Made by a program: the position numbers and the translations under genes. This document shows, one piece after another, positions 21,839 through 33,003 of a DNA stretch of 64,000 nucleotides. The stretch spans positions 38,149,220 to 38,213,219 of the forward strand of contig OX387186.1 of the NCBI GenBank assembly GCA_947561395.2, read 5' to 3'. The notes below the pieces were generated by a model. The model was given only the letters and a program-made list of their open reading frames with translations, was not told the origin of the DNA and did not search any database. The first letter of the stretch is position 1. Every line of letters begins with the position of its first letter. This stretch comes from Buxus sempervirens (Eukaryota; Streptophyta; Magnoliopsida; Buxales; Buxaceae).

Positions 21839-21846
21839 TATAAATA
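21839..21846 (+). promoter_or_regulatory. TATA box of Tat-B LTR
   Basis: TATAAATA directly after the hairpin array. Confidence 0.65.
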
Positions 21847-23097
21847 TCAAACAGCAGCTCATTTTCGGGGTTGGCTTTCCTTTGGCTGTTTCCACCCCTT
21901 CTCCTCCACCCTTCCTGGTACGAAACCAGCCTCCCTCACCCCTCCTAGCCCCCATGCCAACCAAAGGCCACCTAGAACCTATCTAACCCCTTTCCTCCCT
22001 CTTCTTCTCCATTTTTCCTCACAACCAAGAAGGAGTTGCTGTTGGTGGAAGGAAAAGGTGCTGCTCCAGTAGCTTTTTGGGCTTCAAGAGGACCTCTACA
22101 CGCAACAAAAAGGGCTCTAGACCCCAAGGTATTGTTCCCCATGGCCTTTTATGTTATATATATGAGATTGGATGCATTCCATGATGTTTGTGAAGAAAGG
22201 TTTTGTCATGTCGCATTGAAGCATTTAAGCAAGTGTTTTATCATTTTATTGTTGATTTAAGAGGAAGCATGTTTCCTCATGTTTGCTATCCATTGTATCC
22301 CCATGTTAACCCCTCGTCTTCTCCCTTCTCTAGGTACTTGTTTAAGCCATGAATGGGTAATATAGGTGCTGCCCTGGGAAAGTTTTAGGAGGTGCATGTT
22401 AGTTTCCTTTAATTGCATTAGCATTATCATCCATGCCAAATAACCCCCTCATAGGTGTGTATGCCCTATCCGCTGCTTGGTGGGTTTGTTATGACCTTCT
22501 TTGGGAATTTGGCGCATGTTATCTATGCTGTTATCTTAGTGTAATGTGTCATGATTTTTGCCCCTCTCTTGCTGTTATTTTCGGCCACAGGGGAGCCTCC
22601 CTACCTGGTATAGGCATAGGCTCTAGTTGCATGTTGGTACTTGCGTTTGCTAGGAATTCCTTTGGATGTTCAGTGTGTTCTAGCATTTACATGGGGGTTG
22701 CATATCTTTGGATCAGTTTTGAGCCCTTGAACACAACAAGAACATGCATGCACCTTTTAATGAAATGTAGGCTTTGAATGAGGCATGCTTCAATGGATTC
22801 CTTTCTTGCGTATTGCTCATAACCGGTTGTGCTTCTCTGAGATTGTAAGCAACCGGGATAGAGGTGCATAACATCTACCCCTCTGTTGTATCCTTCCCCA
22901 AAGGAAGAAGACCTGGAGCCTCATCCTTTTCCCCCTTTGCTAAAACCCAAAAGTCTCCAAAGTGGCCAAATGGGGGCATTCCCTCACTCCCTGAACCAAC
23001 GTGGGCTCACCCAGGAGCCCACACGACCTCCAGAACCCCCTGGGGGGCTTAAAAACCCAACCCCCTGGCAGAAATTTGAAAATTGGGTTTTTGCAGG

Positions 23098-23203
23098 TTG
23101 ATCCGGCAACTCAGGCCGGATCAACAGAGCCCCCTGTGTAGCCGGCCAAGTATGCCGGATACACAGTGACCTGTGTGTAGCCGGCATCTCAGGCCGGCTA
23201 CAC
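23098..23203. repeat. Second hairpin cluster of the Tat-B LTR
   Basis: Three hairpins with GCCGGC-type arms and 7-base loops: 23098-23124 (TTGATCCGGC/GCCGGATCAA), 23135-23165 (TGTGTAGCCGGC/GCCGGATACACA, one mismatch) and 23175-23203 (GTGTAGCCGGC/GCCGGCTACAC). Two loops are nearly the same (AACTCAG, ATCTCAG). Confidence 0.85.
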
Positions 23204-24274
23204 TACCAGAATCCATTTTGAGTCATTTTCTGATGCTGTGTTGATTCCTTGATGTATTAGACAGAATCCGAATGAACCAGAAGGGCTTCCGGGTCACCCG
23301 GAAACCCAAAATGGGCCATGGACCGACCCGGTCCAAACTGATTCCAGGTGGGCCTTCCAACGGGGCCCACCAACCCCGACAAACCCAATCATGCTTAAAT
23401 AAGATAAAATGAGAGATTTGAGTGGGCCAAACCATTGGAGGCCCACCCAAGCCCTAATTGGGCCCTGCATGCTTAAAGTAGATTGTGGTTTGGCCGAGAC
23501 CACGGGCAGGGCCTATCGGGCCCACTAAGCCCATTAAACCAAGGTTAGGGTGTCAAAACCCTAACTCAAGAAGTCTTGGGTTTTTCAAAGCCCAAGCCCA
23601 GGTAAAGGGCCCCAAGCCCAACACCTGGCCCACTTTGGTGAATTTTAATAAAAGATAAATTAAATCATTTGGAAACCAACTGGGGGGCCCACTCAAGGGC
23701 CCACAAAGCAATCCCGGCCCACTTTTGGCATGAAATCCATCTAAATAATCCAACTTAAACCCTAAAGTAAAATCAATTTACTTAAGCCAAAGCCCAAAGG
23801 GCCTCTCAGGTTTAGACTGAGGCCCACCAGGGGACATGTGGGCTCAACCAAGCCCACCAAGGAATCCGCGGGCCTTCCAATGGGGCCCGCCCAATCAGGC
23901 TCACATCACTTTAAATTAAAAAGATAAATCAAGTAAAGGGACCCACACCACTTTGGCGGTCCCGCCAGACTTAATCAAATCACATGCTGGAATAGGAATC
24001 GGGTGAGTGAGAGACCAACTGAGTTGACTCGAACCAGGGAAACTTATGGGACCCGTCACTTGACGGGGTGGACTGGGGTGTCTACGGACTTCCCCAGACT
24101 GCAACCGAGCCCCTACTTAGAATCTCAAAGCCGCAGACCAAAAGCCTTAGTAGAAGAACTTAGGCACCCAGGTGTCTGCCTGCACCCCATCAGGCAGTGG
24201 CGACTCCAAACAAATCCCGAGGCACGCATCGCTTTGCGTGCGCCTCGTCGTGCGACCGAAATCGGGTGCGCACA

Positions 24275-25190
24275 CAAGTGACAAGAAACTTGTTTGGTAA
24301 CAATCACAATTTTTTGGGTTTTTGAAAACAGGTGACAAGAAACCCGTTCGGTAACAATTGATAAAAAAGTGATTCAAGTTTTCAAAATAAAAAAATATGC
24401 ATTGCTATACAACCTGCAAGTCCATTGAACTAAACATATTTGCGATGAAAACCGCTAGCCATTTGCATGCCAGCACGCAAGCACGACCCAACTGGCCTCG
24501 CGTGCTAGCCGGGTCGGCGTGCCTGGCGGGCCGTGCCTTAACAGGATGTGTGCCTGGGCCCCTAGCCACGACACGGCTTGCCAAGGGCGTGCTAGGCTGT
24601 ACTGTGCCCGTGCTGACCCATCCCAATAAGCAACCCTATTTACGCATACCAAAAATAGCCTTTTATAAAATATTTAATCTCAAGAGTGCCATTTTCTTTT
24701 GTTATTGCTGTGAGTTTAATAAAATGCTCCTGAATTACATAAAACTTAATTATACTTGATCATTCAGAATTTTAATTAAAAATTTTTACTTATCATCTAA
24801 TAATTAATTCAATACATGAAATCATTATTTTGATATAAAATTCTCTTAAATTAAATATTTCTTTTACTTATCCTTAAAAATTTAATTTCAATAAATAACT
24901 ATTTTTATTTAAAATACTTTCAAATATGTTTAGGAAAGGAAGTATTATTATATGAATAATAGTAATATTTATTGGAGAATAGATCTTTGAGCAAAATTAA
25001 AAATTTCCTCCACATTATTAATAGACGGGATACCATGGAAATTTCCTCTTTCTAGACTCTGATTAATCGTTTTGTTTTTCGTTCAATTGACTAAAAATTG
25101 TAAATCTTGTTCAATATGTCTTTCATTCATCTTGATTGATGAAGATTTTTCTCATTTATCGTCTCACGTTTTTGCTTTCTCACTCGTAAC
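24275..25190. other. Inner part of the Pack-type element before the gene fragment
   Basis: 24285-24400 repeats the subterminal words ACAAGAAAC, GTTTGGTAACAAT and TTTTTGGGTTTTTGAAAACA. The remainder is AT-rich unique sequence with no gene. Confidence 0.5.
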
Positions 25191-25663
25191 ACAGATTTTC
25201 CGCTGCGAAGGATAGAGAGAAGAAGATCGGCGAGAGGACAACGATAAGGAAAGTTTCTGATTTCTCCCACCTTCAGAGCTCCATACATGGCTGTTCGTTC
25301 TGGCATGCTATTGTAGCGATACAGAGTTTCTTATTGTTGTCGCAATTAAGCCATTGGATCTGGTAGCCAAAATTTATTTCCAGCTTTGTCTATTGGCTAC
25401 GGCTTGTGATTTAGGGCTCACGGATTTTGCGTTAGGGCGTTGGACGAGGCAACTTTCATGTTATTTCGAGGTATTTTGGTGTTGCCTTTGCGAGTGATTG
25501 TTCATGCCGCTAGAACCCTTTCCTTGGGATCGGAAGGATTTCTCCAAGGAGAAGAAGCATGAGAGGCCGGAGTCCCCAGTTACCTTCTCCAAATGGAGGG
25601 GCTATCATCAAGGATCCCGCGAGTTTGCTCGTTGGGGTTCAAAGGAGTTTCGTAGGCCTACAG
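25191..25663 (+). pseudogene. Captured 5'UTR and exon 1 of a POWERDRESS-like (NCOR/SMRT-type SANT) gene
   Basis: The ATG at 25504 opens a frame beginning 'MPLEPFPWDRKDFSKEKKHE', followed by 'EFARWGSKEFRRPTG'. This is the highly conserved N-terminus of plant proteins related to Arabidopsis POWERDRESS (AT3G52250), a SANT-domain partner of histone deacetylase HDA9. Exon 1 ends after 160 coding bases at CAG|GTGGGT, with the glycine codon split by the intron as expected before the family's HGKQGG motif. The exon has no visible frameshift or stop. Upstream, GATAGAGAGAAGAAGATCGG and CTCCCACCTTC look like 5'UTR. The SANT domains and all other exons are absent, and the fragment lies between inverted repeats, so it is a transposon-captured copy. 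Identity rests on motif memory. Confidence 0.75.
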
Positions 25664-25789
25664 GTGGGTTTTTGTTTTGCTCTCGCTGTTTGTGAAGGGG
25701 TGGGATCGGCTTGATTCTAAGGGAAGAAGACGACTCCATCGCCAGAGTTCCAAATTCTGTCGAAGAGATAAATTAAAAAGAACTACAAG

Positions 25790-25975
25790 AATGCCATCCC
25801 ACAAAACACGATTCATCGTTTTCAGAAATGGAATTTTTCAGTTTCTGAAAACCAGGATATTTTTCAACCGTTTTTTTTCCGAAATACGGTTTGAAATATT
25901 TTTCAACCAAACAAGTTTTGGGTTTTGTATTTCAAAAAACCAAAAAACTGTGTTCAAACACATTACCAAATACCC
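25790..25975. repeat. Right terminal inverted repeat region of the Pack-type element
   Basis: The segment AAACAAGTTTTGGGTTTTG, then CAAAAAACCAAAAAACTG, then CATTACCAAATACCC, is the inverse of the left end. The words CGTTTTCAGAAATGG and CAGTTTCTGAAAACC form a smaller internal inverted repeat. Confidence 0.65.
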
Positions 25976-26060
25976 TCCTAGTCAACTGAAATAAAGGATA
26001 GCTTATAACCCCAACTTCATTTGATGCAATGCCACCCCACCTAACTCCCTGTATAGCACC
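25976..26060 (-). mobile_element. Family-3 LTR segment between two insertions
   Basis: A short unique stretch between the Pack-type element and the MITE, assigned to the surrounding family-3 LTR by position only. Confidence 0.45.
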
Positions 26061-26597
26061 TAGGGGTGCAACTCGGTTCGGTTCGGTCCGGGTTGATGTC
26101 AACCCAAGACCAAACCAAAAATATATATAGTTAAACCGAACCGAACCGAATTGAAAACCGAAACTATTAAACTGAAAATCGAACTGACAATATATAAAAA
26201 AACCAAAACCCAAACCGAACCGAACCGAACTACATGAAAACTATTCGGTTCGGGTTAGACCAATATATTCTTATCTCAAACAAGGGTTTTTTTGTAATAT
26301 CCTTAAAGTTTAAAGATAAAATTTAAAAGCTTAACATATATTATATTATATATATATATATATATAAAACATAGATTATATATTATAATATATATATGAA
26401 TTCGGTTCGGTTCGGCTCGGTTTAGGGAAATACATGAATTTGGTTCGGTTTCGATTTGATTCGCTTTAACCGAACATGAAACCCAAAACCAAACAGACCT
26501 AGTTCAGTTTAGGGTTTTTTGGACCCAAACCGAACCGAACCAAACCAAACCGAAGTCGGTTTGGGTTCGGTTTTAACCGAACCGAGTTGCACCCCTA
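26061..26597. mobile_element. hAT-type MITE (537 bp), TSD ATAGCACC
   Basis: Both ends carry the inverted repeat TAGGGGTGCAACTCGGTTCG (23 bases identical in all). The 8-base duplication ATAGCACC flanks it at 26053-26060 and 26598-26605. An 8-base TSD and TAGGGGTG ends point to the hAT superfamily. Subterminal parts are rich in CGGTTCGGTT and its complement; the centre has an AT microsatellite. No ORF, so non-autonomous. Confidence 0.93.
26328..26396. repeat. AT microsatellite in the MITE centre
   Basis: Alternating TA runs with short interruptions. Confidence 0.85.
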
Positions 26598-27016
26598 ATA
26601 GCACCAACCAAAACCTAACACCTAGGTTAGGAAACTTTCTAAGGTCCGACTCCTAAACACCCTACAACTAGAAGATGCCAAAAATTTAACAATGAATAAG
26701 AAACTGTCGAATGCCCTTGACTATTCCAGAACAACCCGTACATAACCTTTAGAAACCCCAATCATAACTTGCCACTTAGATCCCAGTTATAACTAAGGTC
26801 CAACACCTAACACCAGAAGACCATACTTAAAATAATTTAAGTTCCAATAATTTTCCAGTAAATCCCCAAAGTTTACCACAATCAATAGAAAATTATTAAA
26901 ATTGGATTATGAGTATTATTGCATCCAACACGTGTGAATGAAATAATTCGCCAAAATTAAAAGAAAATTTCACCCTTAATTCAAACCATCAAATTTGAAG
27001 AATTTGGGATGTTACA
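26598..27016 (-). mobile_element. Family-3 LTR, 5' terminal segment (minus strand)
   Basis: The end AATTTGGGATGTTACA reads TGTAACATCCCAAATT on the minus strand, the same start as the complete family-3 LTR at 34057-36712. It closes the LTR interrupted by the four preceding insertions. Confidence 0.7.
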
Positions 27017-27943
27017 TATTATTTGTTCAAAACAATAGTTAATTGCTTAATTGCCTGGACAAATAGTAAATGGTTATTTTAAAGAGAAAACATGTTTCTA
27101 AGTCATTATTTAAATATTACACTCAATAGGAGGTTGGTTTTTTTATTTTATTTATGTTGCCGTTTAAAAAGATAAACATTTGGGTTTTATTTGATTTTGT
27201 AAAATAAATAAAAGGGGTTTCCATTTTATCTTTTCGAATTTATATAAAAAAAAAAAAGAGCACTTTTAGGGATTAACATCATGATCCATTGGTATACAAT
27301 CTTATGGATCAAATCCTAATAATCCCACAATTTTTATTTTATTTGTTATAATTTTGTCATTTTTTTTATTTCAACCATATTATTTAGGGTGAAATTTGAA
27401 AAGGACAATCAGTTTTCTAAACCGGAGGGGGTTGGGTGCCTAACACCTTCCCAGACTCTTAATCGAACCTCCTGACCCAATTTATGGTTAAACCGGTTTT
27501 GTTCTTATCTGAATAATTCAGTGTTTAAAAACCCAGATAGGCCTAGTAACTTGTAGCATACCTATCCTTGTAACTCGGTAACTCAGACCTAGTTACTAGC
27601 TTGTTACTACAAAATTAATATTAATAATTTTAATAAAGAAAAAAAATTTAATAATTATGTAAACTCTCAAAAAATTATGCACCTAAAAGGATAGCATAAT
27701 ATAATTAATGAAAGCATTTCTCATCAAATGAAAGCAATCACATCCAACCATAAAGTATCTATACATGCCTCCCGCATGTGAATAGTAACAGTAACCAGTG
27801 TTCATGATTTCAATGTCATTGTAGGACTCAAAAAGAAAGATACATGTTCGAGATGACTCTCGACCATATGCTATACCACTGTACGGCTTAAGGGCGACGC
27901 TACTAATGATGCTCAAACCTGAGATATCTCCTTAGATAAGAGC
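27017..27943 (-). other. Retrotransposon remnants left of the family-2 LTR
   Basis: No gene. 27424-27480 holds GTTGGGTGCCTAACACCTTC, the U5 signature of Tat-type LTRs, so an old Tat LTR remnant in plus orientation lies here. The right part (about 27650-27943) is continuous, after removal of the family-2 LTR, with 31817-32334 and is probably leader of the minus-strand family-1 element. Confidence 0.5.
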
Positions 27944-28649
27944 CGTAGTGTAGCGCCCCAGATCCGGGTCTGCCCTATCACAGCACCAACCGGTATCCGA
28001 GACCTACTTATGGGCCCAATAGAACCTAATTGACACAATCAATCCTGGGCAATTACATCGTAATCATCAGAGTGCATGACTAAAGAAGCATGGAATAAAA
28101 ATTTCCATCTAATCAAAATATCATCTGTACTATAATCTCCAAAACATGATATATATATATGTGACCAAAATACAACTAATGCAACTAAACATTCACAAGT
28201 CCTCTTCAAAATATACAGACATGTACAAAGGATATCTCCCAAGAGTCTAAGTCCAAAAATGATATTACATCCCATATACAATTCCCAAGACAAAATACAA
28301 GGTCATAAAAAGAATCCTACTGCGGGTAGTAGTAGCCCTCAAGCCTGCACTCAAGCTCACCCTCAATAACTGCCCCGGTACGCGACTCACCAAGCGGATC
28401 TGAAAACAAATCCGGTAAAACAAAACGCGCGTGAGACTTAAAGTCCCAGTAAGCAGCAAACATGCATGCAGAGAAACAGTTTATGCAATTTTGTCACATC
28501 ATGATAATATTCACAAGTATAAGATACCAAATGTAAACCAAGACATCTCAAACAGATATAAAGTGTAATTCCAAGTCAAATATTTCAATCGGGTAATTCG
28601 TGAAATCAAATCAACAATTCCAAGTCAAATGTCTAAATCAGATTAATAA

Positions 28650-28880
28650 TCGTTGTCCAAGATTAAGGCCAAGCGGAGTATTTCAACACTGCCGACGAAT
28701 CAAGTCCCAGTGGAGTACTACACTGCCGACAGAATCAAGGCCAAATGAAGTACTTCTACACCGCCGACGCATCAAAGCCAACTGGAATACTTCTTCGCTG
28801 CCCGATGAATCAAGGCTAAGTGAAGTACTTCTACGCTGCTCGATGAATCAAGGCTAAGCGGAGTACTTCTACACTGCCCC
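28650..28880. repeat. Minisatellite in family-2 LTR
   Basis: About five units of 40-45 bases with the words AATCAAGGCCAAGYGRAGTA and CTTCTACACTGCC. At the equivalent place the plus copy has the AGTGACGGTGTAGATCTCAC repeat instead. Confidence 0.75.
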
Positions 28881-30312
28881 GGTTCATGAAATCCAAAATC
28901 AATCAAAACGAATACCATGAAATCCTCAAAATACATTTTGGACGAGTGGGATAGTCTTAGGATTCCTAATAAGGTCACCCTACCAAAAATCAATGGATTC
29001 CAAGGTGAAAAGTTTTGGACCTCAAAAATATTTTAAGTCTGGATAAAACGTTGACTTTTCGGTGTAGAATTTTTCTAGACAAATTTACAAGGAGTTTGGG
29101 GCTCAAATTCTGGTTGTAGTCTATTGGAGGGTATACAAATCATCTAGAATTTTCTAGGCTTCTAAATCACTCATTTGGATATCAAACTCAAAAAGTGGTC
29201 TTTTATGAAAATCGGGAAAACTGGAAAATTAGGCACAAACTGGAAAGTTGACTTTTTATTGGTTGAGAATTGGGCCTTGGGAGTATTTTTATTAGTTTTA
29301 AATGCGGGGTAAAACCTTATTTACATGTAAAGGCTTAAGTAAATGGAGCAATAAATACACAGGACATTTACTTAATTGTCTTTCATGTAATAAGGGTGCT
29401 ATGTGAGAAGCTTGGGTTGTTTGAGAAAGGGTTGGAGAGAAAAAGGATGAAGACTGTCAAAAACAGGGTCCACGATTAGGTCGTAGATTAATCGCCCAGG
29501 GGCTATTAGCTTTAGTGTTCGGGCGTTGAGGTTTAAAGTTCGGGCGTTGAGATTTAAAACAAAGGTAGCACGCGCGCATTAAGGATTGACATTCACGCGG
29601 TCAGGAAATAAACAAGGCAACGCGAGCGCGCTGAAGGTTGACGGTCGCGCATTGAGGCTATGGATTAATCGCCCAGGCTAATCCTGATTTGCGATTAGGA
29701 TAACAGAGACTTGTTTTTAGGGGTTTTCACTCAGGATTAATTGCAAAATTTCAGGATTAATCGCAAGGTCGGATTTTAAAATATTTTGACTATTTTCAAC
29801 ACAAAACTCATGTAAATCCTTTCCAACATCAAAATGGGTGATCACAAAACATCCCAACACACTTAAAAACTTCTTCTAAAACAAAGATTCATCTCAAATC
29901 TACATGAACACAAATCAAACCCATGAAACCTCATTCAAGACACAAATCTCAAACCCTAATATGAAATATGATCAATAGAATTGGAAATCCATGGCAAATC
30001 AATAGAAAACTAACCAAGAGTATTATACAATCAAAACCTACGAATTTTAGAAGCAAATAGCAACATGCACGATCATTTCTTCAAATAAATCAAACCCTAG
30101 AGAGAGAATACGAATTTTAGTAATTCATTTTGTTTTGAAGGGTTTGCTACTAACTTGTTAATGGAGAAGCAAACTTCTTTCCAAGCACTTCTCTCCTTCT
30201 TCTTCTTCCTCTTGAAGCTTCCAAGCAAGCTCCCACACTTTCCCTCTTGTTCTATACGACCAAGACAAGAGAAATGGGCTTGCAAAACACTTAATTAGAA
30301 ATTAGGGCATCC

Positions 30313-30319
30313 TTTTATA
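30313..30319 (-). promoter_or_regulatory. TATA box of family-2 LTR (minus)
   Basis: TATAAAA within GGGCATATAAAAGGATGCCC on the minus strand. The surrounding 20 bases form an inverted repeat (GGGCAT/ATGCCC) and are conserved at 44173-44192 and 56601-56620. Confidence 0.65.
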
Positions 30320-30369
30320 TGCCCAAGTTTTGGGTCTTTCAAATCTGCCCCTACACAAGGCTTTTATTC

Positions 30370-31560
30370 AACTAAAACCCTTAGGGGTACCTTAGTGTTA
30401 AGTATGGGTGTACCTTAGTGATAAGTAGAGGGTACCTTAGTGTTATTTGAAGGGTTAACCAAGTGTTTTAAGGGGTTTTCCTTAGCTATTTCAAAGGCAT
30501 ACTCTAGGGATGCTTGGGGGTATCTTAGTTATATCAGATGGGATACCCTGGTGTGAAGTGGGGGTACCTTAGTATTATTGAGAGGGTACCTTGGTGTTTC
30601 AAGGGGGTTTGCCTTAGCCACTTCAAAAGGCATGCTTTAGGAATGCTTGGTAGGTGTACCTCAGTTAACACAAGGGATACTTTAGTTATATAAGGGTACT
30701 TTAGTTATTTGAGGAGGTACCTTGATATTTCAAGGGATTTACCTTAGTCATTCTAAGGGGTAAACTTTGAATAAGCTTAGGGGGTGTACCTCAGTTATAT
30801 TGAGGAGGGTACTTAACTATAGAAGGGGTGTACCTTAGTTACATTAGGGGGTGTACCTTAGCTGTATAAGGGGTTATACCTTAGGCAAAACAATGGGGGT
30901 ACTTCAAGTAAGACAGTATGGTACCTTAGTTAAAATAAAGGGATACCTTTGGCAATACAAGTGAGGTACCTTAGGTATAATTAGAGGGTACTTTAGGTAT
31001 TCGAATGGGGTACCTTGGGCAAAACAGTGGGGTACCTTAGCCAATATGAGTGAGGTGCCTTAGGTAATATAATGAGGTACTTTAGGTATACATGTGGGGT
31101 ACCTTAGGCAAACACAAGGGGATACCTTAGGTAAACATAGGGGTACCTTAGGCAATTAAAGTAGGGTACCTTAGGGATACAAGTGGGGTATCTTAGGTAT
31201 ATTGAGGGGTACTTTAAGTAACATTTTGGTGGTACCTTGGGTAATACTTTGGCATACCTTGGGTATATAATGAGGGTACCTTGGGTAATACTTGAGAGGT
31301 TATTTGGGTATTCTTGGAAGATACTTAAGGTACACTTGAGAGGTACCTTAGGCATTCTTAAGAGTTACTTTGGGTATTCTTAGGAGATAATTAAGGTACA
31401 CTTAGGAGGTACCTTGGGTACTCTTAAGAGTTACTTTAAGTATTCTTGGGAGTATTTTGGGATATACATGGGTATACACTAGTGTTATTCGGGAGGGTAC
31501 CTGGGGTAAACTTTGGGGTACCATGGGTATACTTGGGAATTACTCTAGGTACACATAAGT
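30370..31560. repeat. GGTACCTTAGG palindrome array in U3 of family-2 LTR
   Basis: More than 40 degenerate copies of GGTACCTTAGGTA at spacings of about 18-30 bases. The core contains two nested palindromes, GGTACC and TACCTTAGGTA. The array fills the U3 side of the TATA box. Continuous frames through it are artefacts of the repeat. Confidence 0.88.
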
Positions 31561-31811
31561 CTAATTTTTCAGAATTTGATTTCCAATTCATTTAAGCTAA
31601 TTGGAGAGTATCTTAGACAATTGGAATTGAGAAATAACATTAATTAAACTTACCTTAATAACCTTCATAAAGTTCAATTGATTTCTCTAAATCCTCAAGA
31701 ATGATCCACATTTACCTCATCTTCATAACACAAATACTTAATTAGTCTAATAATCACACTTTAGATAATTAATCTTAATAATTAAGATATAATCCGAGTC
31801 GGGGTTTTACA

Positions 31812-32334
31812 CGTAGTCATCAACTTATTACACACGACTCAACCGAGTTGGCATGAACCACCAGCATGCAGCACCGAAATCAATACATGGAGATGGCCGC
31901 TGATCCACATGTACAGGGAATCAATAGCGACGCATCGGAGTGTTCCTCTAGACATAGGACCCTCCAGAGCAACCTAACTTGCAAAGGAAGCGCGCTCGCA
32001 CAAGGGAGTAACTCAATAGCACTTGTTTATGCCGATCCAATATCTGAACCGACTTCTCTTCAGAATGCCAAAATCATAAAGCACTAATCAGTACTCTTTC
32101 CTATGGCAGTCTCACACAATATTCCGACAAACTCGAAAAGCACTTTGATAAATAAAAATCCTCACTTACCTCACATCTTTCATCTAATAACATTTCACAG
32201 CCCTCATTCTTAGAAATAATAAAATCACAATCCGGAAGGAAAATTCTTTATAACCTCTCTTTATGATCTCTTTTGAAACAACATACACCTCAACTCTTTA
32301 ATTATGGCACTTCAACTTAATCCCCTAGAGCAGT
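31812..32334 (-). other. Leader segment of the minus-strand family-1 element
   Basis: Noncoding sequence between two solo LTRs. Joined across the plus LTR at 32335-37622 it continues into 37623-38545 and the primer site. A 73-residue chance frame at 31866 has no family features. Confidence 0.5.
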
Positions 32335-32863
32335 TGTAAAACCCTAAATTTTTGGTATTTAAATTTGAAGAAATAATTAATAAAATCATTTCATTTATGT
32401 GGTGGATTTTCAACTGTGCAAAATTTCAAGGGCAATTTGGAAATTTAGCAAAAGTCGGATGTCATAAAATAAAGGTAAGTAAGTTATGTTATAAGTTCAA
32501 TAGTAAATATATATTATATTGTAAATTTATTAAATAAAATTTACATGGTGCAGTTGAAATGGTTTGGGTGTTAAATCAGAGAATCAAAGGATTTGGTGGT
32601 GTGGTGTATGAGTTTTAGCGGAGTGACTCCGCGTGGGATCATGAAGGAGTTGAGGAGTTTCCTTAATGTAAGAAAATTCATCATCTACTCCATGCACTCA
32701 AGCAGTTACGACTGTTCAATTGCCGGAGAAGCTTAACCATCATAACTTAAAGCTAGGAAGTTAAGAAATCCAAGCAAAGGGAGAAGCTTTTCTCGTGAGT
32801 GGAGTTTGCGGCTGATCTGTTGGAGTAGAAGTCGTCCAAGTCCCAATTCAGATCAGGTAAGCC

Positions 32864-33003
32864 TTTTTCAATGTTCGAATTAGGTTGATTTAATTCGATT
32901 CCATCTAAATATTAGTAGGAATATGAATCAAACTTTTTCAATGTTCAAATTAGGTTGATTTAATTCGATTCCATCTAAATATTAGTAGGAATATGAATCA
33001 AAC
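32864..33003 (+). repeat. 70-base tandem duplication
   Basis: Two adjacent units start TTTTTCAATGTTC at 32864 and 32934, differing at one base. The near-identity indicates a recent slippage or unequal-exchange event. Confidence 0.93.

Larger units (their letters stand above)
20991..24274 (+). mobile_element. Solo Tat-B LTR (3284 bp), TSD CAAGT
   Basis: It starts TGTAAGCACC and ends GGGTGCGCACA, flanked by CAAGT at 20986-20990 and 24275-24279. Its last 210 bases match 3375-3546. U5 has the CACCCCATCAGGCAGTGGCG block of Tat-type LTRs. No coding sequence; the small ORFs here are chance frames. It has a TATA box at 21839 and two hairpin clusters. Confidence 0.92.
20911..25975 (+). mobile_element. 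TIR transposon carrying a host gene fragment (Pack-type), split by a solo LTR
   Basis: With the solo LTR removed, the left end reads GCCGTTTGGTAACG, followed by TTTTTGGGTTTTTGAAAACA and AAACTTGTTTGGTAAC. The reverse complement of the right end reads GGGTATTTGGTAATG, then TTTTTTGGTTTTTTGAAA and AAACTTGTTTGGTTGA, in the same order. So the two ends are inverted repeats of about 100 bases, diverged. Between them lies a POWERDRESS-like 5' exon. I find no transposase and no certain target duplication, so superfamily (Mutator or hAT) is open and boundaries may be off by a few bases. Confidence 0.6.
27949..31811 (-). mobile_element. Solo LTR, family 2 (3863 bp), TSD CGTAG
   Basis: It reads TGTAGCGCCCCAGATCC at the left and GGGGTTTTACA at the right, i.e. 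TGTAAAACCCC as its minus-strand start. CGTAG flanks it at 27944-27948 and 31812-31816. It is collinear with the plus copy at 42674-46573. It carries a U3 palindrome array (30370-31560), a TATA box at 30313-30319 and a minisatellite (28650-28880). Confidence 0.93.

Noticed and set aside
22433-22777. 114-residue cysteine-rich frame in the Tat-B LTR
   Set aside because: No motif, internal to a solo LTR with TSD; chance frame.
23098-23203. tRNA-like anticodon stems because loops are seven bases
   Set aside because: No acceptor, D or T arms and no TTCGA box are present, and arms reach 11-13 bases in places.
26061-26597. Possible centromeric or telomeric satellite because of CGGTTC repeats
   Set aside because: Perfect TIRs and an 8-base target duplication show a single MITE.
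28600-28857. 85-residue repetitive frame
   Set aside because: Translation of the family-2 minisatellite.
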